DNA of 64,000 nucleotides from Peptacetobacter hiranonis. Its GTDB lineage: Bacteria > Bacillota > Clostridia > Peptostreptococcales > Peptostreptococcaceae. This document shows positions 28,422 through 37,169 of the stretch, in pieces. The translations under genes and the position numbers were made by a program. Location of the stretch: assembly GCF_008151785.1 (NCBI RefSeq), contig NZ_CP036523.1:496001-560000 (forward strand), read 5' to 3'. Below the pieces are notes generated by a model. The model was not told the origin of the DNA and did not search any database. It saw only the letters and a list, made by a program, of their open reading frames with translations. Numbering within the stretch: the first letter of the stretch is position 1; the number at the start of each line of letters is the position of its first letter.

Positions 28422-30308
28422 ATGAATCATAAATGCTATGGCTGTAATACATGTAAAAGTGCAGACAAACCTTTAGAAGGTTACATCAGAAATCTTCCAT
28501 TTGAAACATCTCATCACAGAGTAGACACTCAGAAAACTAAATGTGGATTTGGTTTACAGGGAGTTTGCTGTAGACTATGTTCAAATGGTCCTTGTAGAAT
28601 AACTCCAGAGTCTCCAAGAGGGATATGTGGAGCAAATGCAGACACAATAGTTACAAGAAACTTTTTAAGAGCAGTTGCATCAGGATCAGGATGCTACATA
28701 CACGTTGTTGAAAATACAGCTAGAAACGTAAAAGACGTAGCTCAGAAAAAAGGCGAAATAAAAGGAATAAATGCGTTAAACAAATTAGCAGATATATTTG
28801 AAATACATGAAGAAGATATGCACAAAAGAGCAGAAATGGTTGCAGATGCTGTATTAGCTGATTTATATCTTCCTGAATTTGAAGAAATGAAATTAATCAA
28901 AAAAATGGCTTATGCTCCAAGATATGAAAACTGGAAAGAACTTGGAATACTACCTGGTGGGGCAAAATCAGAAGTATGTCATGGTGTTGTAAAATGTTCA
29001 ACAAACTTAAACTCAGACCCAGTTGATATGCTAAAAGACTGCTTAAAACTAGGAATTTCAACAGGTATATACGGATTAACTCTTACAAACCTACTAAACG
29101 ATATAGTTTTAGGAGAGCCAGAAATAAGACTTGCTCCTGTAGGAATGAGAGTTGTAAACCCTGATTACATAAACATAATGATAACTGGACATCAGCACTC
29201 AATGTTTACATACCTTCAGAAGAGATTAACTGAAGAAGATGTTGTTAAAAAAGCTGAAGCAGTTGGAGCAAAAGGATTCAAATTAGTTGGATGTACTTGT
29301 GTTGGACAGGACTTACAGCTAAGAGGTGCTCATTATGAAGATATATTCGATGGACACGCTGGAAATAACTACACAAGTGAAGCAATACTTGCAACTGGTG
29401 CAATAGATGCAGTTATATCAGAATTCAACTGTACACTTCCAGGAATCGAGCCAATATGTGACGAATTAAAAATAAAACAGATATGTATAGATAGCGTTGC
29501 TAAAAAAGCAAATGCAGAATTAAAAGAATTCGACTTCGAAAACAGAGAAGCTGTTTCAGAAGAAATAATAGACAAAATAATAGAATCTTATACATCAAGA
29601 AGAGGAAATGTTGAATTAAATCTATTTGAAGATCATGGATTTGACAATGCACTAACTGGTGTAAGTGAAGGTTCATTAAAAGATTTCTTAGGTGGAAACT
29701 GGAAACCACTTATAGATTTATTAGTAGCTGGAGAAATAAAAGGTGTTGCAGGAGTAGTTGGATGTTCAAACTTAACTGCTGGAGGACACGATGTTTTAAG
29801 TGTTGATTTAGTTAAAGAATTAATATCAAGAGATATAATAGTTTTAACTGCTGGATGTTCTTCAGGAGGAATAGAAAACTGCGGATTTATGAATCCAGAA
29901 GCTGCTAAATACGCTGGACCAAAACTAAGAAAAGTATGTGAATCTTTAGGAATACCACCAGTATTAAACTTTGGTCCATGTCTAGCAATAGGAAGATTAG
30001 AAATAGTAGCTACAGAATTAGCTGAAGCTATAGGCATAGATTTACCTCAGTTACCACTTGTATTATCAGCAGCTCAGTGGCTAGAAGAACAGGCACTTGC
30101 TGATGGATGCTTCGGACTTGCTCTAGGATTACCACTACACTTAGGATTACCTCCATTTGTAACAGGAAGTGATGTAGCGGTAAAAGTATTAACTGAAGAT
30201 ATGAAACAGTTAACAGGTGGACAGGTAATAATAAACCCAGATGCAAAAGAAACAGCTGATATTCTTGAAAAAATTATAGAAGAAAAACGTGCTGCACTTA
30301 ATATCTAA
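28422..30308 (+). CDS. cooS: Anaerobic carbon-monoxide dehydrogenase catalytic subunit
   Basis: Ni-Fe-S enzyme that interconverts CO and CO2 in the cytoplasm. It has 628 residues, the usual CooS size. The N-terminal cysteines (CYGCNTCKS, KTKCGFGLQGVCCRLCSNGPCRI) bind the B and D clusters. HQHSMF, GCTCVGQDLQLRG, SEFNCT, GVVGCSNLT, LTAGCSS and NFGPCLAIGR carry C-cluster ligands. AGGAGG precedes the ATG. Ferredoxin and flavoprotein genes follow within 14 and 3 bases, so electrons probably pass from CO to NAD(P) or the reverse. Gln codons are CAG, as in core genes. Confidence 0.96.
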   Translation: MNHKCYGCNTCKSADKPLEGYIRNLPFETSHHRVDTQKTKCGFGLQGVCCRLCSNGPCRITPESPRGICGANADTIVTRNFLRAVASGSGCYIHVVENTARNVKDVAQKKGEIKGINALNKLADIFEIHEEDMHKRAEMVADAVLADLYLPEFEEMKLIKKMAYAPRYENWKELGILPGGAKSEVCHGVVKCSTNLNSDPVDMLKDCLKLGISTGIYGLTLTNLLNDIVLGEPEIRLAPVGMRVVNPDYINIMITGHQHSMFTYLQKRLTEEDVVKKAEAVGAKGFKLVGCTCVGQDLQLRGAHYEDIFDGHAGNNYTSEAILATGAIDAVISEFNCTLPGIEPICDELKIKQICIDSVAKKANAELKEFDFENREAVSEEIIDKIIESYTSRRGNVELNLFEDHGFDNALTGVSEGSLKDFLGGNWKPLIDLLVAGEIKGVAGVVGCSNLTAGGHDVLSVDLVKELISRDIIVLTAGCSSGGIENCGFMNPEAAKYAGPKLRKVCESLGIPPVLNFGPCLAIGRLEIVATELAEAIGIDLPQLPLVLSAAQWLEEQALADGCFGLALGLPLHLGLPPFVTGSDVAVKVLTEDMKQLTGGQVIINPDAKETADILEKIIEEKRAALNI

Positions 30309-30321
30309 GGAGGGCGCCTAT

Positions 30322-30768
30322 ATGAAAAGAATAATTGTAGACTACGAAAAATGTGACGGATGCAAAAACTGCTCAGTAGCATGTATGCAGGCTCACAGAA
30401 AAGATGAAGGCGATGTATATACACTAAACCTTCTTGACCCAGAAAATGAATCAAGAAACTTTATATATAAAGACGAAAAAGGAAATTATCGTCCAATATT
30501 CTGCAGACATTGTGATGAACCAGAATGTGTGATGTCTTGCATGAGTGGTGCTCTTAAAAAAGACCCAGACTCAGGACTTGTTACATACGATGAAAAAAGA
30601 TGTGGTTCTTGCTTTATGTGTGTAATGAACTGCCCATTTGGTGTATTAAAACCAGATAGAATAACTAAGACAAAAGTTATAAAATGTGATTTCTGCTTAG
30701 AACATGGTGGAGAGCCAAGTTGCGTAAAATCATGTCCTAAAAAAGCAATTCATGTAGAGGAGGTGTAA
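30322..30768 (+). CDS. cooF: CooF-like polyferredoxin
   Basis: Electron carrier for CODH, 148 residues. Cys motifs for four [4Fe-4S] clusters are visible: CDGCKNCSVAC (from residue 11), CRHCDEPECVMSC, CGSCFMCVMNC and CDFCLEHGG...CVKSC. The ATG at 30322 is chosen because AAGGAGGGCG lies just before it; an in-frame GTG at 30289 lies inside cooS. Located between cooS and the flavoprotein gene. Confidence 0.9.
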   Translation: MKRIIVDYEKCDGCKNCSVACMQAHRKDEGDVYTLNLLDPENESRNFIYKDEKGNYRPIFCRHCDEPECVMSCMSGALKKDPDSGLVTYDEKRCGSCFMCVMNCPFGVLKPDRITKTKVIKCDFCLEHGGEPSCVKSCPKKAIHVEEV

Positions 30769-30771
30769 TCT

Positions 30772-31989
30772 GTGAAGTATGTAATTATCGGTGTAGGGGC
30801 TGCAGGTATTACAGCAGCTGAAGAATTAAGAAAATTAGACAAATGCTCTGAGATTACAATGGTTTCAGAAGATCAGTTTGTACACTCTCGTTGTATGCTA
30901 CATAAATATATATCACATGAGAGAGATGAAAAGACTCTAAACTTCACAAGAGAAGACTTTTTCGAAGTAAACAATATAGATTGGAAAAAGGTTGGAGTTG
31001 ATAAAATAGACACAGCCAATAAGGAAGTTGTTCTTTTAGATGGTGATGTTGTAAAATACGATAAGCTTCTAATTGCAACAGGTGCAAATAGTTTTATACC
31101 ACCGGTTGGAGATTTTAGAAAGGCATCTAATGTGTTTGGGCTTAGACATTTAAGAGATGCTCAGGCAATAGATAAGATGGCTGAGAAATCAGAAAAGATA
31201 CTTATCGTTGGATCAGGTCTTGTTGGACTTGATGCTGCACATGGACTTCTTGAAAGAGGTAAGGATGTAACAATAGTCGAAATGGCTCCTAGCATACTTC
31301 CTGTTCAGTTAAATCTACATGCAGCTGAAGAATACCAGAGAAAATTTGAAGAAGCAGGTGCAAAATTCTATCTTGGATGCAAAGCTGATAAAGCTGAGTG
31401 CTCTGAGGATGGAAAGATTCACGCAGTTACATTTGATACAGGAGAAACAGTTGCTTGCGATATGATAATCGTTGCAGCTGGGGTTAGACCAGCAGTAGGA
31501 TTTTTAGAAGGAAGCAATGTAGAAGTAGACAGAGGGATTGTTGTAGACGACTTTATGAAAACTAGTGTGGACGATGTTTATGCAGCAGGAGATGTTGCAG
31601 GTCTTTCTGGAATATGGCCAAATGCTATGAAGCAGGGAAAAACTGCAGCTAGAAATATGACTGGTATGGCGGAAAAATACGAAGATAGATTTGCTATGAA
31701 GAATACTATGAACTTCTACGGACTAGTAACTCTTTGTCTTGGAAATATAAGAGAAGAGGAAGGAGACAAGGTTGTAGAGCAGGAAGATTCTAAGAACTAC
31801 AAGAAGGCAGTTGTTAGAGATGGTAAGCTTAAAGGAATTCTTCTTCAGGGCGATATTTCTCATGCGGGAATTTGGCAGTATATAATTAAGAATGAGATAG
31901 ATGTAGATTTTAAAGAGAATATTTTTGATATAACATTTGCTGATTTCTATGGAACAGGAGAAAGAGGAAAGTATATCTGGAATTACTAA
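30772..31989 (+). CDS. CODH-associated FAD/NAD(P) oxidoreductase
   Basis: Pyridine-nucleotide-disulfide-type flavoprotein of 405 residues. FAD site GVGAAGITAAEEL is at the N terminus, the NAD site IVGSGLVGLDAAHGLLERG near residue 145, and YAAGDVAGL near 270. It starts with GTG after AGGAGGTG, three bases past cooF. The cooS-cooF-flavoprotein order is a known CODH cluster type thought to link CO oxidation to NAD(P) reduction. Hairpin K follows. Confidence 0.9.
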   Translation: MKYVIIGVGAAGITAAEELRKLDKCSEITMVSEDQFVHSRCMLHKYISHERDEKTLNFTREDFFEVNNIDWKKVGVDKIDTANKEVVLLDGDVVKYDKLLIATGANSFIPPVGDFRKASNVFGLRHLRDAQAIDKMAEKSEKILIVGSGLVGLDAAHGLLERGKDVTIVEMAPSILPVQLNLHAAEEYQRKFEEAGAKFYLGCKADKAECSEDGKIHAVTFDTGETVACDMIIVAAGVRPAVGFLEGSNVEVDRGIVVDDFMKTSVDDVYAAGDVAGLSGIWPNAMKQGKTAARNMTGMAEKYEDRFAMKNTMNFYGLVTLCLGNIREEEGDKVVEQEDSKNYKKAVVRDGKLKGILLQGDISHAGIWQYIIKNEIDVDFKENIFDITFADFYGTGERGKYIWNY

Positions 31990-32005
31990 AAAATTACTAC
32001 TTAGG

Positions 32006-32223
32006 AAAGAGTGGATAAGTCAAAATTTACCAATTTATTGTTACTATACGAAGCATATGAGATATATACAAACTTCTCTCCAGGCTTCGGCGTGAGTGCA
32101 AGCAATGTATTTTATTATGAACAAAATACACGCCTGCAGATTGTCGAGAGAGTTTGTATATATAACTCATATGCTACATACTATCAATAGTTTTGGTAAA
32201 TTTTGATTTTATCCACTTTTTTT
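32006..32223 (+). repeat. Long hairpin K after the CODH operon
   Basis: About 218-bp inverted repeat. The arms include AAAGAGTGGATAA, AAATTTACCAA, CATATGAG and ATATATACAAACT with matching complements. The core is CTCCAGGCTTCG (32088-32099) facing CTGCAGATTGTCGAG (32134-32148), with a GCGTG/CACGC stem and an A-rich loop. Oriented with the operon. Confidence 0.88.
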
Positions 32224-32385
32224 AAGTTAGTAAATTTGTAGTAGCTTAAATATAAAGGACTGCTTAGAAAAATATAGTAACAGTTGAAATTTCTCCTTTT
32301 TGTTATATATAAGTATAATATTTTTTAAAATAGTTTACATGAAGCTGATATAACTAAGTTTGTTTGAAAAATAGTATAGAGAATG

Positions 32386-32415
32386 AGCCTTGTACTTGAG
32401 TACAGGGCTTTTTTC
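32386..32415 (+). terminator. Isolated terminator before rlmD
   Basis: AGCCTTGTACT pairs with GTACAGGGCT, then TTTTTT. It sits about 160 bases past hairpin K and 130 before rlmD, with no gene between, so it may end a short untranslated RNA or extended read-through. The rest of the gap is AT-rich. Confidence 0.65.
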
Positions 32416-32546
32416 TGTTAAAATTAAATTTTGAGAATAATAATTTTTAGGTCTGAAAAAGTCAAAAGTAAGTGATTTTTGATAGATAATAATTTTGGAA
32501 AGAATTTGATTGAGATAGATGAAAATTTTAGAAAATGGAGGATATT

Positions 32547-33905
32547 ATGCTAGAGAAAAATAAAGAGTATGTAGTAGACATAGTGGATATGGGTGAGTCT
32601 GGTGTCGGGATTGGTAAATACGATGGATTTACAGTTTTTGTGGACTGTGCATTAGTTGGAGAAAAGGTTAAGGTAAAGATAAATAAGTCTAAGAAAAATT
32701 ATGCGGTTGGTGATCTTGTTGAGATTATTGAGCATTCTCCATACAGAGTAGATAGAGTTTGCGACGATAGCTTAAAGATGTGTGGTGGTTGTCAGATTCA
32801 GGAGCTTGACTACAACAAGCAGCTTGAGCTTAAAACTAACGAGGTTAAGCAGGTTATTTCAAGAATTGGTAAGATTGAAGGTGCGACTATACACGATACA
32901 ATCGGTATGGAAACTCCATTTAGATACAGAAATAAGGCTCAGTTCCCAGTTCAGATGAGAAAAGGAGAGCCTGTGATAGGATTCTATAAAAAGAAGAGCC
33001 ACGAGGTAATTCCAACAGCTAAGTGTATGATTCAGCATGAATTAAATGACGAAATAATCGAGGTTGTTAGAGAATTTATTGTCGAAAATAATATAAGTGT
33101 GTACGACGAAGTGAAGCACAAAGGACTTTTAAGACACATAGTTACAAAAATCGGATTTACAACTGGCGAGGTTATGGTTGTATTAGTTGCAAATGGGAAA
33201 AATATACCTAATGTAAATAAACTTGCAAAAATGCTTGAAGAGAGAATAAAAGGATTTAAGACTTTAGTTGTAAATGTAAATACAAATAAGACAAATGTAA
33301 TTCTTGGAAGAGAGAATAAAGTTATATGTGGAACAGGAAAAATCAACGATTATATAGGAAATCTTGTGTTTGAAATATCTCCACTTTCATTCTTCCAGGT
33401 AAATCCAGTGCAGACAGAAGTGTTATACAACAAGGCTTTAGAGTATGCAAATTTAACTGGAAATGAAACAGTTTTCGATATATACTGCGGAATTGGTACA
33501 ATTTCTCTGTTCTTAGCACAGAAAGCTAAGAAGGTATACGGAATTGAGATTGTTGAAGATGCGATAAAAGATGCTAAGAGAAATGCAGAACTTAACGGGC
33601 TTGAAAATACTGAATTTTACGCTGGAAAAGCGGAAGAGGTTGTTCCAAAGATGTACAAAGAAGGAAAGAAAGCAGATGTTGTCGTTGTTGACCCTCCAAG
33701 AAAGGGCTGCGATGAGAAGGTACTTGATACTATAGTTTCTATGGATCCAGAGAGAGTGGTTTACGTTTCTTGTAACCCATCTACTTTGGCGAGAGATTTA
33801 GCGTATATGGATGAGAGAGGTTTTAAATGCGTTGAAATTCAGCCAGTTGATATGTTCCCTCACTCAGTACATGTGGAAAATGTGGCATTATTAGAGAGAA
33901 AATAA
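32547..33905 (+). CDS. 23S rRNA (uracil-5)-methyltransferase RlmD/RlmCD family
   Basis: SAM-dependent RNA m5U methyltransferase of about 452 residues. The N-terminal TRAM domain reads VVDIVDMGESGVGIGKYDGF. Fe-S cysteines are CDDSLKMCGGCQIQ. The SAM site is VFDIYCGIGTISLFLA, and DPPRKGCDE with catalytic Cys in YVSCNPSTLARD follows. The ATG at 32547 is chosen because GGAGG at 32537-32541 precedes it. Which uracil is modified cannot be told from sequence. Confidence 0.92.
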   Translation: MLEKNKEYVVDIVDMGESGVGIGKYDGFTVFVDCALVGEKVKVKINKSKKNYAVGDLVEIIEHSPYRVDRVCDDSLKMCGGCQIQELDYNKQLELKTNEVKQVISRIGKIEGATIHDTIGMETPFRYRNKAQFPVQMRKGEPVIGFYKKKSHEVIPTAKCMIQHELNDEIIEVVREFIVENNISVYDEVKHKGLLRHIVTKIGFTTGEVMVVLVANGKNIPNVNKLAKMLEERIKGFKTLVVNVNTNKTNVILGRENKVICGTGKINDYIGNLVFEISPLSFFQVNPVQTEVLYNKALEYANLTGNETVFDIYCGIGTISLFLAQKAKKVYGIEIVEDAIKDAKRNAELNGLENTEFYAGKAEEVVPKMYKEGKKADVVVVDPPRKGCDEKVLDTIVSMDPERVVYVSCNPSTLARDLAYMDERGFKCVEIQPVDMFPHSVHVENVALLERK

Positions 33906-33925
33906 AATACATTATATTTATTGCG

Positions 33926-34264
33926 TTGATAATCTTAGTGCCAGTTTCCATTATGCAAGATAAGAGTATATTTGGAGATGCTAAGATATTTGTAAAATTA
34001 TTTGGATTTAGTACAGTATTTTTGATGTCGCTATTCGTATTTAGACCGTTTTGCAAATATTTTTGTCCTTTTGGAGTATTTTTAGGTGTGTTTAATAAAA
34101 TATCTCCGTTTAGATATAAGGTGGATAGCAGCTGTAATAAGTGTGGGATGTGTCGGAAAAAGTGTAAAATGGGAATAAAACCGTATGAAAATCCAAATAG
34201 CGTGGAGTGTATAAGATGCGGCGAGTGTATAAATAAATGTATGAAGAAATCAATTCATAAATAA
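33926..34264 (+). CDS. 4Fe-4S membrane protein, NapH/YccM-like, short
   Basis: At least 112 residues. The pattern is CKYFCPFG after a hydrophobic stretch, then a two-cluster ferredoxin domain (CNKCGMCRKKC, CIRCGECINKC). The reading frame stays open upstream of the TTG at 33926 (IKYIIFIALIILVPVSI), overlapping the rlmD end, and I see no good start codon or ribosome binding site. Start is therefore uncertain. It is far shorter than full NapH-type proteins, so it may be a trimmed or coupled membrane ferredoxin. Confidence 0.6.
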   Translation: MIILVPVSIMQDKSIFGDAKIFVKLFGFSTVFLMSLFVFRPFCKYFCPFGVFLGVFNKISPFRYKVDSSCNKCGMCRKKCKMGIKPYENPNSVECIRCGECINKCMKKSIHK

Positions 34265-34266
34265 GA

Positions 34267-34308
34267 AAGGGATTGTTACGGAGTTTAACTGTGACAATCC
34301 CTTTTTAT
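34267..34308 (+). terminator. Terminator after the Fe-S protein
   Basis: AAGGGATTGTTAC pairs with GTGACAATCCCTT around a short A/T loop, then TTTATTT. A strong intrinsic terminator. Confidence 0.85.
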
Positions 34309-34516
34309 TTGGAAGTTACATAGAAATACTTAGAAAGTATATACACTTGGAAGTTACATAGAAATACTTAGAAAGCATATACCTACTTAGAAGTTACATA
34401 GAAATACTTAGAAAGCATATACCTACTTAGAAGTTACATGGAAATACTTAGAAAGCATATACCTACTTAGAAGTTACATAGAAATACTTAGAAAATAGAT
34501 GCCTACTTAGAAGTAT
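34308..34516. repeat. Tandem 40-bp repeat array, about five copies
   Basis: GAAGTTACATAGAAATACTT starts at 34312, 34350, 34390, 34430 and 34470, with a partial sixth at 34510. The period is 40 bp (38 for the first unit). Full units continue with AGAAAGCATATACCTACTTA. Copies differ by only a few bases. There are no spacers, so it is a simple tandem array. It lies between two convergent genes. Confidence 0.85.
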
Positions 34517-34533
34517 ATTATAAAAAAATATAA

Positions 34534-35958
34534 TTACTTATATTTTGAGTTAAGTGAGTAATATTGAGTAGGATCCCTATTGCTATTACCATGCCACTTT
34601 AGTATATCTTTATCAACTAGCAATTTTAAAATAGTGATACATGTTTTGCTACTTTTTCCTGTTAGAGATGATGCTATCTTTGAAGTTATTTTTTCATTTG
34701 TCATTAGAAATTGAATAATTTTAATTTCATATTCGTTTAAAGAATTAAAAACTGACTCATCGAAATTCTTTTGTATCCTATCTTCAACTCTTAGGGTTCT
34801 TGAAGTAATACTATTTTCAAGTACAAGTAAGACTGAATTTCTATTAGGTTCAGAATAAGTAGGTTTATTTAGGTAAAAACCATCCATCTCATCATAGATT
34901 CTTTTCACACCTTCATTAAGCTCTTTAACCCACCCGAACTCACTTAATACTCTTGCAATTCTTGGGTTTCGAGAATAGCGAGTATTTTTCATATTATTCA
35001 AAGTAACGATATTTGGAAGTTTTCCAGGACTAAAAATTTCCAATCTATCATCATACAATGAAACTCTAATATAATCTCCAATAATAGAGTAGTTCCTATG
35101 AGTTAAGCTATTTACAATACCTTCAAACCAAGCAAATTCAGGATATTCAGGTATTATTTTGAAAATACCATCTTTGCCAAGATATTGAAATTCTCTAAGT
35201 TGAAAATTTATAGCTTGTTTGACATTTCCAATAATTCTAGGAATAGCATATTCGTAGTTTATTTCTTTGATAAGATTTAATCTTCTACCTGTTTCCATTT
35301 TTGTACCATCGTATTTTAGAAGTCTTAATCTAGCTTGTGGTAAGAACTTTGTTGGATATTTTGAGAATAATAAAACTCCAGCAACAGTAAGATGACCTTC
35401 TTTCATTAAAGATCTACTTTCTAAAATTTCTTCTAATGATAGATTAGTATTTAGAATATGTTTGTATTTTAATAAAAGCTCTGTATCGATATCATCAAAG
35501 CTAGAATCTTTTATGATTAAATCCTCAAAACTTCTATCACCTTTATCATATTCAAGTTGGGTTATTTCATTGTGTGTTAATAGTTTTGACTTATCCCCTA
35601 TGCGAAGATAAACTCTATTATCACTTGTTTTAATTACATTATTTTCAACTGAATCAATAAAGAATAGAAGAATTTGTATGCCGTTTACTTCTTTAATTTC
35701 TGTTTCTACATTCAAATTTCCTTGGCAGCATGAAAAAGGAACATACAAAAAGTCATTTATAGAATTTGCTTTATCATAATTAAATCCTGTTATTGTTCCA
35801 TCATCTTCTATTCCAACTGCCAATATTCCTCCATTTGCATTTGAAAAAGCAACTAAGTGCCTTGCTACTTCATTTGGTTTGATTCTTGCACTTTTTCTAT
35901 CAAAATATTGGTTTTCTCTTTCATTGCATAAATAATCTATACTAACTTCTTTTTTCAA
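34534..35958 (-). CDS. AlbA-domain ATP-binding protein with C-terminal winged helix
   Basis: Putative regulator or RNA-binding protein of the AlbA_2 (Schlafen-like) type, about 474 residues. The domain signature is FDRKSARIKPNEVARHLVAFSNANGGILAVGIEDDG, with a middle ATPase-like region (EGIVNSLTHRNYSIIGDYIRVSLYDDRLEIFSPG) and a C-terminal HTH. The start is a TTG at 35958 preceded by AGGAGGTG; an ATG upstream would include that site. It is divergent from kptA, and the two share a 126-base gap. Confidence 0.8.
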   Translation of the reverse strand: MKKEVSIDYLCNERENQYFDRKSARIKPNEVARHLVAFSNANGGILAVGIEDDGTITGFNYDKANSINDFLYVPFSCCQGNLNVETEIKEVNGIQILLFFIDSVENNVIKTSDNRVYLRIGDKSKLLTHNEITQLEYDKGDRSFEDLIIKDSSFDDIDTELLLKYKHILNTNLSLEEILESRSLMKEGHLTVAGVLLFSKYPTKFLPQARLRLLKYDGTKMETGRRLNLIKEINYEYAIPRIIGNVKQAINFQLREFQYLGKDGIFKIIPEYPEFAWFEGIVNSLTHRNYSIIGDYIRVSLYDDRLEIFSPGKLPNIVTLNNMKNTRYSRNPRIARVLSEFGWVKELNEGVKRIYDEMDGFYLNKPTYSEPNRNSVLLVLENSITSRTLRVEDRIQKNFDESVFNSLNEYEIKIIQFLMTNEKITSKIASSLTGKSSKTCITILKLLVDKDILKWHGNSNRDPTQYYSLNSKYK

Positions 35959-36084
35959 AATCAAACACCTCCTATATATAGAAAGGACAAATAAATGATA
36001 ATTTATACAATGAAAAGTATAGAACTTATTATGCAAAAATGATAAGCTATAAGAAAAAAGTTTTAAACAAAAGGAGGTATAGCT

Positions 36085-36621
36085 ATGGGAAATTTGATAA
36101 AAACAAGCAGATTTATAAGTCTAATATTACGTCATAAACCAGAAACAATAGGAATAACATTAGATGAACATGGATGGGCAAATGTTGAAGAATTAATCGT
36201 TGGAGTAAATAAAAAATATCCTATAGATATGCAAATTCTAGAAAAAATTGTGGATGAGGACGATAAAAATAGATACTCATTTAATGAAGATAAAACGATG
36301 ATACGTGCAAATCAAGGACATTCAATTTCTGTTGATGTAGAGCTAAAAAAATTAAATCCACCAGATATTTTGTATCATGGAACTGGTGAAAAATATGTAG
36401 AATCTATTGAAAAACAGGGACTTATTAGGAAAAATAGATTATATGTTCATCTATCAAATGACATAGAAACAGCTGAAAAAGTGGGAAAAAGACATGGAAA
36501 ACCTATAATATATGAGATAGATTGCAAAAAGATGGTAGAAAATGGAATAGAATTTTTAAAATCAGAGAATAATGTATGGTTAGTTGAAAGTGTGCCAGTA
36601 AAGTATTTGAAAAAATTATAA
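36085..36621 (+). CDS. kptA: RNA 2'-phosphotransferase KptA/Tpt1
   Basis: Transfers an internal RNA 2'-phosphate to NAD, the last step of some RNA-ligation repair routes. It has 178 residues, normal length. The N-terminal motif [25 protein letters not shown] and C-terminal motifs [22 protein letters not shown] and [12 protein letters not shown] are characteristic. AAAGGAGGT precedes the ATG. It is followed by a deleted RlaP-type gene, also an RNA-repair associate. Confidence 0.93.
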   Translation: MGNLIKTSRFISLILRHKPETIGITLDEHGWANVEELIVGVNKKYPIDMQILEKIVDEDDKNRYSFNEDKTMIRANQGHSISVDVELKKLNPPDILYHGTGEKYVESIEKQGLIRKNRLYVHLSNDIETAEKVGKRHGKPIIYEIDCKKMVENGIEFLKSENNVWLVESVPVKYLKKL

Positions 36622-36680
36622 CTAAAAAATATATTTTGTATTAAAAAGCTAATGTAGTATAAATTAATGAGGTGATTATA

Positions 36681-37101
36681 TTGAAAACAATTATAGAAAA
36701 CAAGCTAAAAGAAATTGAAGAAAAAGAAAATGTAAAAATTATTATGGCAGTTGAGTCTGGAAGTAGAGCAAGTGAGAGTTAAAAAGTATTTTTATGTACT
36801 TAGACCAATACTAGCAGCGAAATGGATTTTAGATAAAGAATGTCCACCACCGATGTTATTTTCTGAATTAATGGAAGCTGAGTTGGAGAATTCAATAAGA
36901 TCAGAAGTGGATAAACTATTAAAAATGAAACAAGAATTACCAGAAATGGGGCTATCTCCAAGAGTTCAGGTTTTAAATGACTATATTGAAGTAGAATTAA
37001 GTAACATAAAAGAAAAAGCAAAGTTTATTGAAGAAGATGAAAAGACGTGGAATCTTCTAAATGATTATTTTGTATCGTTAGTAAAATTGAATAAAAAATA
37101 A
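36681..37101 (+). pseudogene. RlaP/YcgL-type nucleotidyltransferase, internal deletion
   Basis: The N-terminal piece (TTG at 36681 after GAGGTG, to a stop at 36782) reads MKTIIENKLKEIEEKENVK, then IIMAVESGSRA, the start of the family's nucleotidyltransferase motif. The C-terminal piece, in another frame from about 36775, reads KYFYVLRPILAAKWILD and CPPPMLFSELMEAEL, the family's C-terminal part. The metal-binding Asp residues and most of the middle are gone. This is best read as a deletion with a frame change; the second frame alone is not a credible intact gene. Confidence 0.8.
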
Positions 37102-37114
37102 AAAGTAATTATAA

Positions 37115-37155
37115 AAGGGACTATTGTAAAAACGTGCAATAGTCCCTTAATTTTT
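37115..37155. terminator. Bidirectional terminator
   Basis: AAGGGACTATTG pairs with CAATAGTCCCTT. T-rich flanks on both strands suit the two converging transcripts. Confidence 0.8.
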
Positions 37156-37169
37156 ATCTTATTCTAAAC

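Noticed and set aside
34308-34516. CRISPR array
   Set aside because: The 40-bp units are contiguous with no unique spacers, and no cas gene is present in the window.
36751-37101. Intact 116-residue gene
   Set aside because: Its first residues come from the wrong frame of an RlaP-type N terminus. The two fragments are better explained by a deletion.
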